NCBI GenBank assembly: GCA_905221605.1
Contig: CAJNDS010001446.1
Location: 204,427 to 268,426 of the forward strand
Reading direction: 5' to 3'
Length of the DNA stretch: 64,000 nucleotides
Source: Symbiodinium natans
Taxonomy: Eukaryota; Sar; Dinophyceae; Suessiales; Symbiodiniaceae
The notes beneath the pieces were generated by a model that was not told where the DNA came from, did not search any database, and was given only the letters and a program-made list of their open reading frames with translations. Made by a program: the position numbers and the translations under genes. Below, in pieces: positions 54,090-63,722 of the stretch; position 1 is the stretch's first letter, and every line of letters starts with the position of its first letter.

Positions 54090-56880
54090 CCCGGCGACTG
54101 AACTCCGTCATCCATGACAAGGCACATGAGGCCAGCTCATGATCGCTTTGGACAATAGAAGGACCGCCCTGCTTAGTCATCAGCACAGGCCACCGGCAGC
54201 AGGGTTTTCGATAGGAGTGCCGTCAGGTCTTCGAGGATTGCCGCGAGTTCATGAGGCACACCTCTCACTTTGGATCGATGTAAACGACCCATGTAGTAGT
54301 GGTAATAGTATGGGCTACGTACGGTATGAATTCGATCCTTCTGAACAGCAGTGATAAGCACTCTTTATAGCAGTAGACACGACTTCCTGGAATCCTTGCC
54401 TCATGCCGAAGGCCTGAGACGGAAGCTTGGTACGCGGCGCGCGGCATCCCGTACCGTCGAGGCTCAACTTTTGCAGCGTCAGGTGACCCACTTCTCCACG
54501 TCAGGTTCCGTTCATTGGCAAAAAAGACGATACTAAAAGATTTTGTTAGCAGTCCTTCGTTCAATCATGGAAGAGCCATGTACTTGTTTCAGTTCGGAGA
54601 AGAATTCGTAGACGCATGACCAAGGTTGAGTCTTGCTAAAGACTGTTTTGAGCCAGGATACCTGTTCCACGGAGTTCCTGGCACAGGGTGCGGCCCTGAG
54701 TTCTCGAGAGACTTCTCTTCGATTTCTTCAAGCTTATGAAGAGTCCTTGGGGTTGAGGGTTTAGGGTTTAGGGTTCAGGGTTCAGGGTTTAGGGTTTAGG
54801 GTTAAGAATTTAGGAAAGGGTAGTAAATAAAAGCGGCCCAGGGCCCGGCAGATGCAGGTTTCTTGTATGCTCTGCTCTCAAGCTAAGGAAGAGCAGCCTG
54901 GTCTTTGCCCTGGCTGGGGAGCTGCATGCGCGCAGCTTCTCGCAAAGGGGGCAACCGTCGGGGGTATTTTGTTGTATGAAAATTTCAAAGTGCATATGCA
55001 CATACGTATTATGTGACACGTTTCAAACTTACAATAAGAAGAGTTCCCAAAGATGTATATTAATGTCGTGGTAGGCAGGGATGTTCGATATTTATTACCC
55101 ATGGAATTTGGAAAGGCCTAACATGCTTTTTTTGGATGCATAGGTATCTACTGCGTGCCTCTCTCCTCGGCAAAGCTCGAAGATGAAGGCTTGTGCCCGG
55201 CTTGCAGCTCAAGTACGGAGTTTCGGGTTATTGCCGAAGCGACAGTCAAAGATGGGTGCAAGTGTTGCACCCTGCTCTCAGGCGAGATCTGCTTGCATCC
55301 ACAACTCCGAGGCCGGAACTCATCACCCAGAGTAGCACTTTGCCGTGTTTGCCTTGCATGTGGCTCCAGGTCCTTTCTTCTTCTTGAGGATGTGGATGCC
55401 CCTGGCCGGCAGTTGACATAGAAATTGGATCGTACTTCCTGTGGAGTCTTCGCGTAAAGATCATCATTCAGATTCCGAGATGTTGAGGGAAGGTTTAGCA
55501 CGGCCGTCGAGGCTTGCGGTGCGTCGCTACGCCGGGAAAGCGTGGCAGGCCTCACGGTCAATTATTTGCAGATGTTGGGGCCTGGCGAGTGCTTCCCATG
55601 GTACACAGTCCATAGTGGCCTGTTATAATTACTGTATGTAAGACCTATGAACTCTCAAGTAGGCACGCTCCAAAGATGAAGGAACGACTGAATGTCGTGA
55701 CCCTCCAGCCTCCAGCTCGCCGCTAGCTGGCCGACGTCTAGATCTGCCCCCCATTTGCAGGTGAGGTAACCGAAAAAGAGGAGCACCTCGAGGCCGTCCT
55801 GGGTGTTTATTTGTTGATATTTGTTGCTTTTTGAAGCTGTTGTTGTGGTGTCACTGCGCTAGACCGCCTCATCAAGTGGTCCAACATTGGCGGGCCTGCT
55901 CAATGCGCTGGATGGCAGCATGGCATTACTGTGCTTGTGGAGAACATTCTTGCTGAGTCTGAGCCCGGATCTTTCACTCGTCGCATCCAGCCGGGTTTGC
56001 GTCTGAGGTGTGACGGCGCAGGAAGGCATGGCGGGGCAGTGCTTGTTTTCCTAGCATCTGTGCTTGTTCTCCTGATACGTATGCTGAATACTCGGGGCCG
56101 CCTTCTAGCCTGGACGAAGGGGGCGAGTCTCCCACCTTGTGCAGGAAGACTGCTGTTCATGACAACCAACCGCCCCTCGGAACCGAAGTGTGGAGCATAT
56201 TCTGCCCCATTGCCCACATGATCATTGCTGGCATTCTAGATTCTAGACGAAGTGGCTGAGGCATCGGCATGCTAGATGCAGCACTCATCCGGCCGGGGCG
56301 AGTAGACGTGACTGGACAGCTGATAAAGTGGTTGGATGCAAGTGATTTCTTCCTAGGTAGGATAAGGGGGGCCCTTCAAAGGGTACCCCTTCTGAATCCT
56401 CTTCTGGCTCCCTTAAACAGGGACCTTATTCAGAGGGTCTATATCCCCAAGGGTCCCCCTAATCCTATCCCCTATTTCTGAGATCATGCTCCTAGATCCA
56501 TATTGGGGTCTTATAGGGCTTCGGAACATGATATTGATTTAGGCCGGTTGAGTGGTTCGGGTCTGTCATTCGCGAAACACTCATCCCCGAGTGATATCGA
56601 GTAGACGTCAACCCTCGAAGCTTCAACCTTGTAAACCCTACAGCCCCAATCAGTGCGATTTGACTTACCACCACGTTCCCTATAAACCCCCCCCAAAAAA
56701 GAAGCCCTAAGCAACGTTGGCCCTTTGGCGATGCGGATTCGCTTCAACTGTTCAGGAGGGAAAAACCCATCGTTGCACAGGTGCGCTTGGAGTTTGGCTA
56801 CGCTTCAAGGGAGGAGCTGCGGGCGTTTGTCCAGTCGCCCGCGATGCAGTTGGATGTAATCGTGGAAATGGTATGCGCTT
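54090..56880 (+). CDS. BCS1-like: BCS1-like AAA ATPase, split into about ten small exons
   Basis: Exons read in order: 54090-54121 (RRLNSVIHDK, GC donor); 54227-54255 (VFEDCREFMR, GC donor); 54412-54461 (PETEAWYAARGIPYRRG, GC donor); 54657-54687 (YLFHGVPGTG, GT donor); 54888-54931 (KSSLVFALAGELHAR, GC donor); 55144-55192 or -55217 (IYCVPLSSAKLEDEGL); 55370-55400 (SFLLLEDVDA); 55863-55920 (PTLAGLLNALDG); 56145-56189 (RLLFMTTNRPSEP); 56253 or 56261-56307 (LDAALIRPGRVD, GT donor); 56781-56870 (VRLEFGYASREELRAFV). They give the BCS1 hallmarks: GIPYRRG, a Walker A, Walker B (LLLEDVD), the LLNALDG block, sensor (FMTTN) and RPGR arginine finger. BCS1 proteins use ATP to move folded Rieske Fe-S protein across the mitochondrial inner membrane; here that role is inferred from homology. 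The N-terminal membrane/import part and the C-terminal end were not found. Confidence 0.85.
54657..54931 (+). other. Walker A motif split by an intron
   Basis: Exon 54657-54687 ends ...PGT plus GG, and the intron begins GTGCGG at 54688. The next exon starts at 54888 after CTAAG with G, then AAG AGC AGC. Joining completes the Gly codon and gives GVPGTGKSS, restoring the ATP-binding lysine. Read without splicing, the lysine would be replaced by Cys and a stop follows, so the intron is needed for a working site. Intron length is 200 bases. Confidence 0.85.
54749..54816. repeat. TTTAGGG telomere-type tract inside a BCS1-like intron
   Basis: About eight to nine units of TTTAGGG or TTCAGGG on the + strand, opposite in orientation to the 47-kb and 53.4-kb tracts. 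It lies wholly within the intron 54688-54887. Confidence 0.93.
56360..56475. repeat. GGGTACCC-type palindromic block
   Basis: Contains AAAGGGTACCCCTTCTGAAT, AGGGACCTTATTCAGAGGG and CCCCAAGGGTCCCCCTAATC. The first and last parts of the block (TAGGATAAGGGGG and CCCCCTAATCCTATCCCC) are near reverse complements, so it can fold back on itself. It sits in an intron of the BCS1-like gene. Confidence 0.7.
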
Positions 56881-59677
56881 GTCAATAATGATGCATTCCT
56901 TTGTCGACAAGATTGGGGGGGGGGGGGGACGCAGCTTGTCAGCCGCCATCGCCTGGCTGACATTTGCATCGTGGATATCAGCCGTATCGTGTGCGAGGTA
57001 AACGCTGTCGGCTGGGGGTTTCGGGCTGATGTTCATGCCTGAACGAGGCACTTCTTCGGCACCTCGCTGAGCACGGCCGAGGGATTGACACCTGGCCAGA
57101 AGTGAAAGCAGTTTCTGCCAGACAGGATCGTTGGAGTGTGTTGAAGAGACAGGAAAAGCTGCACGCACACGAGCACATGCGGACACGCCACACGCTCGGA
57201 CAGGAGAAATGAACATCGCAAATATACGTGCAAGCACGCATGCCCGCTGCTCGCGCACACGCATGCAAGCATCCATTTTGCACACACGCACGCAAGTGCA
57301 GCCCTGAGGAAACTGTCGGCCACCTTTGCCGACGCAGTCCCCGAAAGCTGTGTGTGACTCGGAGGCATTTGCCAGCCTAGTGAAAAGCTTTTGGCTCTGT
57401 GGTACGATCTGCGTGTGCATACTTGAGGACCCTTGCCGAGCCGCCTGGTGGCAAGAGGGAAGCCTATGTACACTGCAAACATCTGCAAACACAGCAACGG
57501 CTGGCGAAGTTTAGTGACACTTTCACCGAGGCTTCAGGGTCTACTCCTCCGGCACCGTCATGATCCCTGGGACTTCCGGCCTTATGGAGTTCTGGAAAGA
57601 CCCAAACAGGCCGAGAGTTGAGACCGGCTCTTTCGCTTTTCCCAGGAAGCAGCTGCGCAACTGCCCAGCTTTCTGCAAAGCATGGCTGCGGACAAGCGGT
57701 GCCCCGCTGCATTACTTGTATTTGTTGAGAGGGTTGCCGGATCCCAGACCTTAAAGACTGTTTGAGCCACCTTGTGCAGGAATGATGCGTAGTGTGCTAA
57801 GGCGCATCTGCAGAACCTAGCCTGGAGATGCTGCACGCTTGTGAGCGGCAAAAGTCCCATGAGCGCGGCAGCTGGCATCGACGCAGATGCATCCACTTGC
57901 TGTTGGCGCCGCTGGTTCACTTGTCGACTCCATCTGTGTGTTGTGTTTGGGAGGTGCTGGCCATCGCACAGGCCCAGCCTAGTCAGCACAGTATTTGCTA
58001 TCGGATCTACAATAGCTGATTCCGCATGTGCAAGGACGGCGGTGCAGAGTGCCCAAATACCCAACTCGAATGTGTATCCTACGGCAGGTCAGCGACCTGC
58101 AAGAACATCTTGCAGGGGTGTGTTTGATGCTGCGCGCTCAGAAGAACTGCAGCCAGATGTTATGCTCGTTCCTCAATTTGAGAGAATGCTAGAAGGATGA
58201 GAGTTTTTGTTTTTGGCCACCTGTGTAGAAATTTTGCTGGCTGTCCGTAGTATGTGCCCTTCGCTTTGTCAGTGAAGGTGTTCTGAGAGCTCGAAAACCG
58301 TGCCAGTGGTCTCAAAACTCTAGCGGCCTCACTCCCTGGACATCGGGCAATTTAGTACAAATAAGGTCATCGTTCTGCCTCTAACCTGGTCCCAAAAACC
58401 ATAGGGGCCGACCACGATAACATGGCATTCTGCACTCTGTCCGTCTCCTGGCAAATTTTGTTTGTCACTCACATGCTAGTTCTACGATCTGTCTTACGTG
58501 CCGTTCGCTTTTTGTTGGCCTCCCTAATGCCTCCTTGTTGTCTTGTCGGTGGTCTTTGGGCCTGATTCCTTTAGGGGATGGAGTACTTGTGGGAGAAGGG
58601 GTGAAGGGTCTCAGAAAGGGCCGAAACGGTTGGTAGAACTTTGTTTTCTTCACTGACGGGCAGGGGCCTGAACAGGTCGGAGTCCAGACAAGAGCCTGTA
58701 TTGCACAAGCCGGAAATTTGGCTTCGGCTTTTGTAGGCCACGTACAGGAGGGAGATGGGTGAACCTCTAGCTACCAGAGGTTTATGTCGAAACGGTGGCA
58801 AGATAAGCAGGACGAGTCTTTGCGCGTTTTTCGCTTGAAAGTCCCGTCAATTCAATGCAACAGCTCTGCAGCGATTCACTTGTTCCGCATCATTGCCCGT
58901 CAGCCGCCTGGGCATCCGATTGCATGCGACTTGGATGTGCTAAGGATCTACAGACCGCGATGACGGATAAGGCAGTGCAGGCTGCTACAGGCCCTTGTCA
59001 CACTTGTCGTGTCTCACGCTATTTCGCGCTGCAATGGCTTTGGTGTTGCCTGGTGCTACTACTCCTCCACCCTCCGGTCCAGAGGCGCCACCGCACGCAA
59101 CTGCTCGCATCCCTTTGGCCTTGTCCCGTCACGGGTTGAGGGTCGATCTTGTTCGCCGGGTGAAGTGGCGTTTCTCATGCAATTCCTTTCGGTCATCTAA
59201 TGTTTGCAACCTTTTTGTGGTGCTACTGGTCCCGGGTTGCTTCTTGCCTGGAAGCATCTTAGCAGCCTTACGTTACAGGCATGACGCAGGAAGAGAGCGA
59301 GGCTTTGATTGAGAAGTGCAGCACCCTCATGTTGCCCTCGCTCATTTCGAAGCCTTCGGGAGCTTCTGAAACGCCCTCTTGAATGAGGCAAGAAGGGCGA
59401 CATGGGCATGGAGGATTACATCACAGTACAACGAATGTCTCCCGCCTAGCCGCTGCTCCGATGCTTCTAGAGTTTACTGAGTTTTCTGATCGTCTTCCAA
59501 GTTCCCAGGCTCAGCAAGCTAGGTGATGTTGGCAATGCCGCAAGGGACCTCAGCTCTGGGACATGAACACCACGTCCATCATGTCACATTATGTGTCCTG
59601 GGTGTGTCTCTGAAACTTGTTTCCTTTGCAAGGTGGCGCCTTTAGCCAAGATGCCCCGAGCTTGGCAGTCAAAGTAG
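56881..59677. other. Long stretch without a confident gene
   Basis: It should include the 3' exons of the BCS1-like gene, which I could not find. A degenerate CACACG/CATGC-rich patch lies at about 57160-57300. A G run occurs at 56917-56928. A short + block near 58935-58990 (CAKDLQTAMTDKAVQAATG) is coding-like but isolated. Confidence 0.4.
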
Positions 59678-60795
59678 ACCAAGGCCGGCACGGTTCAACT
59701 GCCGAGGCTGCAGAATCAGGCTGGGGCGGAGGAGGACATCGAGAAGGTCAAGTCGCAGCTTGTGGCGAAGGCTCTTTTGCTCTTCCTTTGTTGGGAGCTG
59801 ATGGCTTTTGTGCATCCTGCGGCCACAGTGAGACAGGAAGCGCTAGTGGCCTCCATGACGGTTGAGGATCCTTGTACGAGCAGACTGAACTGCCACGCCC
59901 CTCATTAATGTGACATCCGAGATTGGAGCCGGAAAGGAGCGAGAAAACCCGGACCTGTTCTTCCAGTCTGGGACGGCCGGGCGTGGGCTGCTTAGCCACT
60001 GCAAAGCTGTCGCACGTCTTTCGGGTACGAGCCCCTTCGCACCTTAACAAGAACTGCAAGGCAAGGCAATACGGCGCTGGGCCGAGGCCGCAAAGAAGAC
60101 AGACCAGGACAGCACCAAAAAAAACGATATGGGCTGTTTTTAGGTTCGGGCCCCTTTTTCTTGTGGGATCCTCGTTTCATCGTATTCCATTCCAAAACTT
60201 CTTTCTTCTTGTACCGAAGCCATTCCACAGAGCATGGCCCTCAACAACAGTTCAACACTCCCCCCCCCAATCAACTGCCGTGGCATTCTGGCAGAGGAAA
60301 TCCTGGACTTCCTGCTGGAGTATCGCACCATGAGGCGTTGGTACACTTGTGGCACTGACACACGTGCATTGCGGCTTTCCTGCTAGCCAAGGTCCATGTT
60401 TGGGAGCATCAACTCGGGCGAAGACTTTGCGGACGTGCAGCGTGAGCTGAAGAGAGAGTCCGAGGAGCTGAGATCGATTCTCAAGTCCCGCAAGGTTCCG
60501 CGACCTGGATTGGGGGGTCTTGGGTTTGGGGTTTTGGGAGCCCTCGGTACTGAAAAGGGGATGAACAGATTTTCGGGAACAAGCTTTTGGAGAGCTCGAA
60601 GCCCAGTTCTCCCTTCGGAGGCCCGGCGCGCCACGAAAGGGAAGTCAGCCAAAAAGGGAAGAGGAGGCCCTCAGTAGGCCACTTCGATTGCAGAGCCCTG
60701 TGTCCCGTGTGGTCCTGCGTCCGCAGGCAAGCAGCCTGAGTGGCTGGAATCTCAGATTTCCTCCTGCCTGCATTCGAGCTTCCAATGTCTACTAG
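59678..60795 (+). CDS. Short-exon helical/coiled-coil protein gene
   Basis: Function not recognised. Ordered + blocks: 59678-59865 (VQLPRLQNQAGAEEDIEKVK, then LVAKALLLFLCWELMAFVHP, a possible membrane or buried helix); about 60050-60120 (AIRRWAEAAKKTDQDST); 60279-60383 (GILAEEILDFLLEYRTMRRW); 60392-60494 after CCAAG (FADVQRELKRESEELRSILK, GT donor at 60495); 60592-60795 (ELEAQFSLRRPGAPRKGSQP, Arg-rich, ending at TAG). The last block looks like the terminal exon. The pattern is that of a scaffold or kinetoplast-free cytoskeletal coiled-coil protein, but nothing diagnostic is present. Confidence 0.45.
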
Positions 60796-61329
60796 TCCTG
60801 GCAGCAGCGCCAGATCGTTGCTTTGAGCACCACCCTGCCTAGACCATGGAATCCTTTCATGGCCTTGCTAAGGATGACCCTTTGAAGCGCGGTGCGTTTG
60901 TACATATCGCAGCGGCATCAGGCAGGCCTTCCGGCCTTGCGCCTGGCGACCACGGATGCCACCTTTTAGCCCGTGGGTGCGTTCGAAGTCCATGGAGACT
61001 CTTATTATGGCTGCCTTTGGCAGCGGCTGCAGAGCAAAAAGAGGGCTTGCGGAAAGGAGCCTGCGAGAAAATGGGAGAGTTGCTCGCCATCTTTCAATCT
61101 CACTCAGGACATCTCCGGACGATGGGCTTGAGGAACCTATTCCGTCGAGCAAGTTTTGAAAAGGGCTTATGGGCTTACGTGCTCTTTAGTGGGTACGAAG
61201 GAGACCCAGTTAGACATCAGCGCAACCTGCAGTCCACAGATGTTGTTATATCCTCTAGCCAAAGCATAGCTGTAGGAGTGGCAGCCGTTCAAAGACAATG
61301 GTTGCCCACAATGAGCGGCAACGCTCCGC
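60796..61329. other. Ambiguous stretch, possible exons
   Basis: Two overlapping + frames near 61050-61160 both look partly coding (LSISLRTSPDDGLEEPIPSS in one frame). No boundaries could be fixed. Confidence 0.25.
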
Positions 61330-61626
61330 ATGGCAAAGTCGGGCTTGCAGGGATCCGGCAGCAGCCCCGCAAGAAGCCCCGGCAACCTGGACAGCACAGC
61401 TGATTTTGGCGTTGGTCGGGGGTCAGGTCACGTCGGAAGCGCAATGAACCCTGGGCCTTCGCTGCGTAGCAATGCCAGGCAGCGCGCAGCCCAAAGCAGT
61501 GCTGCACCATCACAGGCCTGTGAAGAAGGGACCTGTAGCGCTGGTAATGCTTGCTCATGTTCCACGTATGTAGACCCCACGCACTCGTTTGGAGACACAA
61601 AGAAGGTTGGGATGAGACATTTTTAA
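61330..61626 (+). CDS. Small Ser/Gly/Ala-rich ORF
   Basis: A 98-codon frame starting at Met 61330 (AKSGLQGSGSSPARSPGNLD) with a Cys-containing end (CEEGTCSAGNACSCS) and a stop at 61624-61626. Composition suits a disordered protein segment or exon. The minus strand is open too, but with less natural composition. No family match. Confidence 0.3.
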   Translation: MAKSGLQGSGSSPARSPGNLDSTADFGVGRGSGHVGSAMNPGPSLRSNARQRAAQSSAAPSQACEEGTCSAGNACSCSTYVDPTHSFGDTKKVGMRHF

Positions 61627-61750
61627 GCTTTTAAGAGCGAACCCCCAGCCATGTGCGAGAAGGCTGTTTAAGCCCGCAGACAAAGTACATGATTCCCGGA
61701 TCCAAGCAGGGTCCGCAAGGGTCAGCGTGCCCCTGAACCCTACACAATGT

Positions 61751-62211
61751 TCAATGGTGGGGAGAGGTGTTGCAAACAACATTTGGCTTTCCCGGAAGAG
61801 TGCAGACACCAGCAATGGTTGTGCCAGTGGCAACATCTGGAGCTTCAGACTCAATTCGCGCACGCAGGCTTTGAAGCACCTCAAACCACTGGGGTGGCGC
61901 GGAAACTTGATTGACTAGCCTTGAAGAGGTCGGGTCCCCAACAAGCATCAAGCATGAAAGTCGCTTTCAATGGAGTGGATGCCAGAAGCATCCCTAAGCC
62001 TCAGAACTGCAGAGGCGCCTAACTGCCTAACTGTCACTGTCCCTGAGACATGGGAACCGTGATCTTCGCCCCACTGTGAGAGCCGAAGCTCCAAGAACAT
62101 GAACAAAAGCCAAAGCGCCAAAAAGCAAGCAAAAGCCAATGTCCGGTGACGTCCAGTGACAGGCCTCAGATCAAACTCCACCCGGGACTCCCTCGGTGAG
62201 GTTCGATCCAC
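61751..62211 (-). CDS. Minus-strand single-pass membrane protein, 5' exons
   Basis: Read on minus, Met at 62211 starts TSPRESRVEFDLRPVTGRHR, then a clear hydrophobic helix (TLAFACFLALWLLFMFLEL), then WGEDHGSHVSGTVTVRQLG and a stop at 61948. A second minus block at 61951-61751 reads LVNQVSAPPQWFEVLQSLRA, then ARIESEAPDVATGTTIAGVC. The hydrophobic helix close to the N-terminus after a basic stretch suggests a type II anchor, with the bulk outside the cytosol or in the secretory lumen. The two blocks probably join through an intron near 61.94-61.95 kb. No family recognised. It converges with the + genes ending at 60795/61626. Confidence 0.5.
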
Positions 62212-62439
62212 TGCAATACTACGTGGCTTGGATGATGTTAAGGGATGGGTCGGGACATGTCAGGCGATGCCGGGCGAGCTGCTTCGGTCATCTCGTGCCA
62301 TGTGTCCATTCGCACGTGGGTGACGGCTAATTAAAGGGTTCAGGCCTGCCCCAGCTAGGACATCTGGTTAATGTGTCTGAAAGGCAAACGCCAAATCCGA
62401 AAACGTTGAGATCCCACACTGAAAAAACGCAACCTTGAT

Positions 62440-62600
62440 TTCCCAAAACAGGGGTACCCATTCTATACTCCAAATAAAATAGAATCCCCTTGAAGGGACC
62501 CCCCAAAAGGGTACCCTTTCCTTCTATCCACCAAAATAGAATAGAACCCGCTTGAAGGGATCCCCCCCCCCCCCCCCCCCCCCCCCAAAAAAAAAGGGTA
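62440..62600. repeat. Tandem AAAATAGAAT...CTTGAAGGGA block and 25-base poly-C
   Basis: Two imperfect copies of a roughly 75-base segment: one with ATAAAATAGAATCCCCTTGA, the next with AATAGAATAGAACCCGCTTGA. They are linked by AAAGGGTACCCTTT, a perfect palindrome. The second copy runs into 25 consecutive C (62562-62586), then A9 and GGGTACAGTACCC. Confidence 0.8.
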
Positions 62601-62604
62601 CAGT

Positions 62605-62710
62605 ACCCCTAAACCCTAAACCCTAAACCCTAAACCCTAAACCCTAAACCCCAAGCCCTAAGCCCTAAGCCCTAAACCCGAAAAAAAAAACCCTAAAACC
62701 TAAACCCTAG
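62605..62710. repeat. Interstitial CCCTAAA tract
   Basis: About ten telomere-type units including CCCTAAA, CCCTAAG and CCCCAAG, broken once by an A run at 62681-62690. Confidence 0.93.
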
Positions 62711-62831
62711 GTTCGCAAGCCCCCCGTACAGTAGGATTTGGAAAGTTCGGCCTCCGAGGAGGAGATCCGTCACCTGGGCTCCGGGGCCTTCGGCGCCGCT
62801 GTCCTTGCCACCTGGAGCCAGTTAGTGTGTT

Positions 62832-63214
62832 ACGATTGAATGAATGAATGAATGAATGAATGAATGAATGAATGAATGAGCGAACGAACGAATGAATGAA
62901 TGAAATGAATAAAATGAATGAAATGAATGAAATGAATGAAATGAATGAAATGAATGAAATGAATGACATGAATGAAATGAATGAAATGAATGAAATGAAA
63001 TGAATGAAATGAATGACATGAAATGAATGAAATGAATGAAATGAATGACATGAAATGAATGAAATGAATGACATGAAATGAATGAAATGAATGACATGAA
63101 ATGAATGAAATGAATGAAATGAATGACATGAAATGAATGAAATGAATGACATGAAATGAATGAAATGAATGAAATGAATGAAATGAATGAAGTGAATGAA
63201 ATGAATGAATGACT
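62832..63214. repeat. GAAT / AAATGAATG satellite with higher-order pattern
   Basis: It starts as a pure TGAA tetranucleotide run (62835-62880), changes to a 9-base unit (AAATGAATG), and is punctuated by units where AAATG is replaced by ACATG. The ACATG-bearing units recur at intervals of about 23 and 32 bases, giving a higher-order rhythm. Minus frames read endless Phe-Ile-His-Ser units and are not genes. Confidence 0.95.
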
Positions 63215-63253
63215 GTGTATCATTGTACGAACAAATGCTTCCACAAGCGGGTG

Positions 63254-63297
63254 TGTATACTATATATATATATGTATACACATATATATATATATGA
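63254..63297. repeat. TATA palindrome
   Basis: CTATATATATATATGTATAC followed by ACATATATATATATATG forms a long inverted repeat able to make a hairpin or cruciform. Confidence 0.85.
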
Positions 63298-63307
63298 AAC
63301 CTATACG

Positions 63308-63722
63308 CCACCGTGGAGGGTGTGTCGATTTCTGAAAAATGAGGGGGGAGGGGGAGGGGGTGGGTGATTGCGTGCCCACCACGCATTTTCAGTGTTTTCG
63401 GCGCCTCCGGACACGTGCTTGTTCTTGCCTTCTCTGACAACCGTGCCTGGATTGCGTCCGTTTACCTGGGTTTATGCGTGTCAACACACGAAAACAACGA
63501 CATTTACGGTGTTGTTGCTGTTTTTTGCCAGGCCCGTTTTTTCCACGAGGTCCGTTTCGGTGTTTTCCCGTTTTTTGATGCTTTGTCTCAACGCGCCCTG
63601 GAAGGCACTTTTGTTTGAAAATTGCGCCGGGGGGGGCGGTGCTGCCGTGGAGGGTATGTCGCTTTCTGAAAAATGGGGGGGGTGGGGGGGGCGGGGTCGC
63701 GTGCCCGCCACGCGAAAACATG
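63308..63722. repeat. Duplicated G-rich block, copies 330 bases apart
   Basis: Copy 1 (63308-63390) and copy 2 (63640-63715) both run CCGTGGAGGGT(G/A)TGTCG(A/C), TTTCTGAAAAATG, then a run of G, then GCGTGCCC(A/G)CCACGC. The sequence between is unrelated and T/G-rich. No gene is supported from here to the end of the window. Confidence 0.85.

Noticed and set aside
54683-54726. A Walker A motif with the key lysine replaced by Cys (PGTGCG), suggesting a dead ATPase
   Set aside because: A GT donor at 54688 and an in-phase acceptor before 54888 restore the lysine, so the Cys is intronic.
62700-63440. 246-codon minus frame of Ser-Phe-Ile-His units
   Set aside because: Artefact of the TGAA/AAATGAATG satellite.
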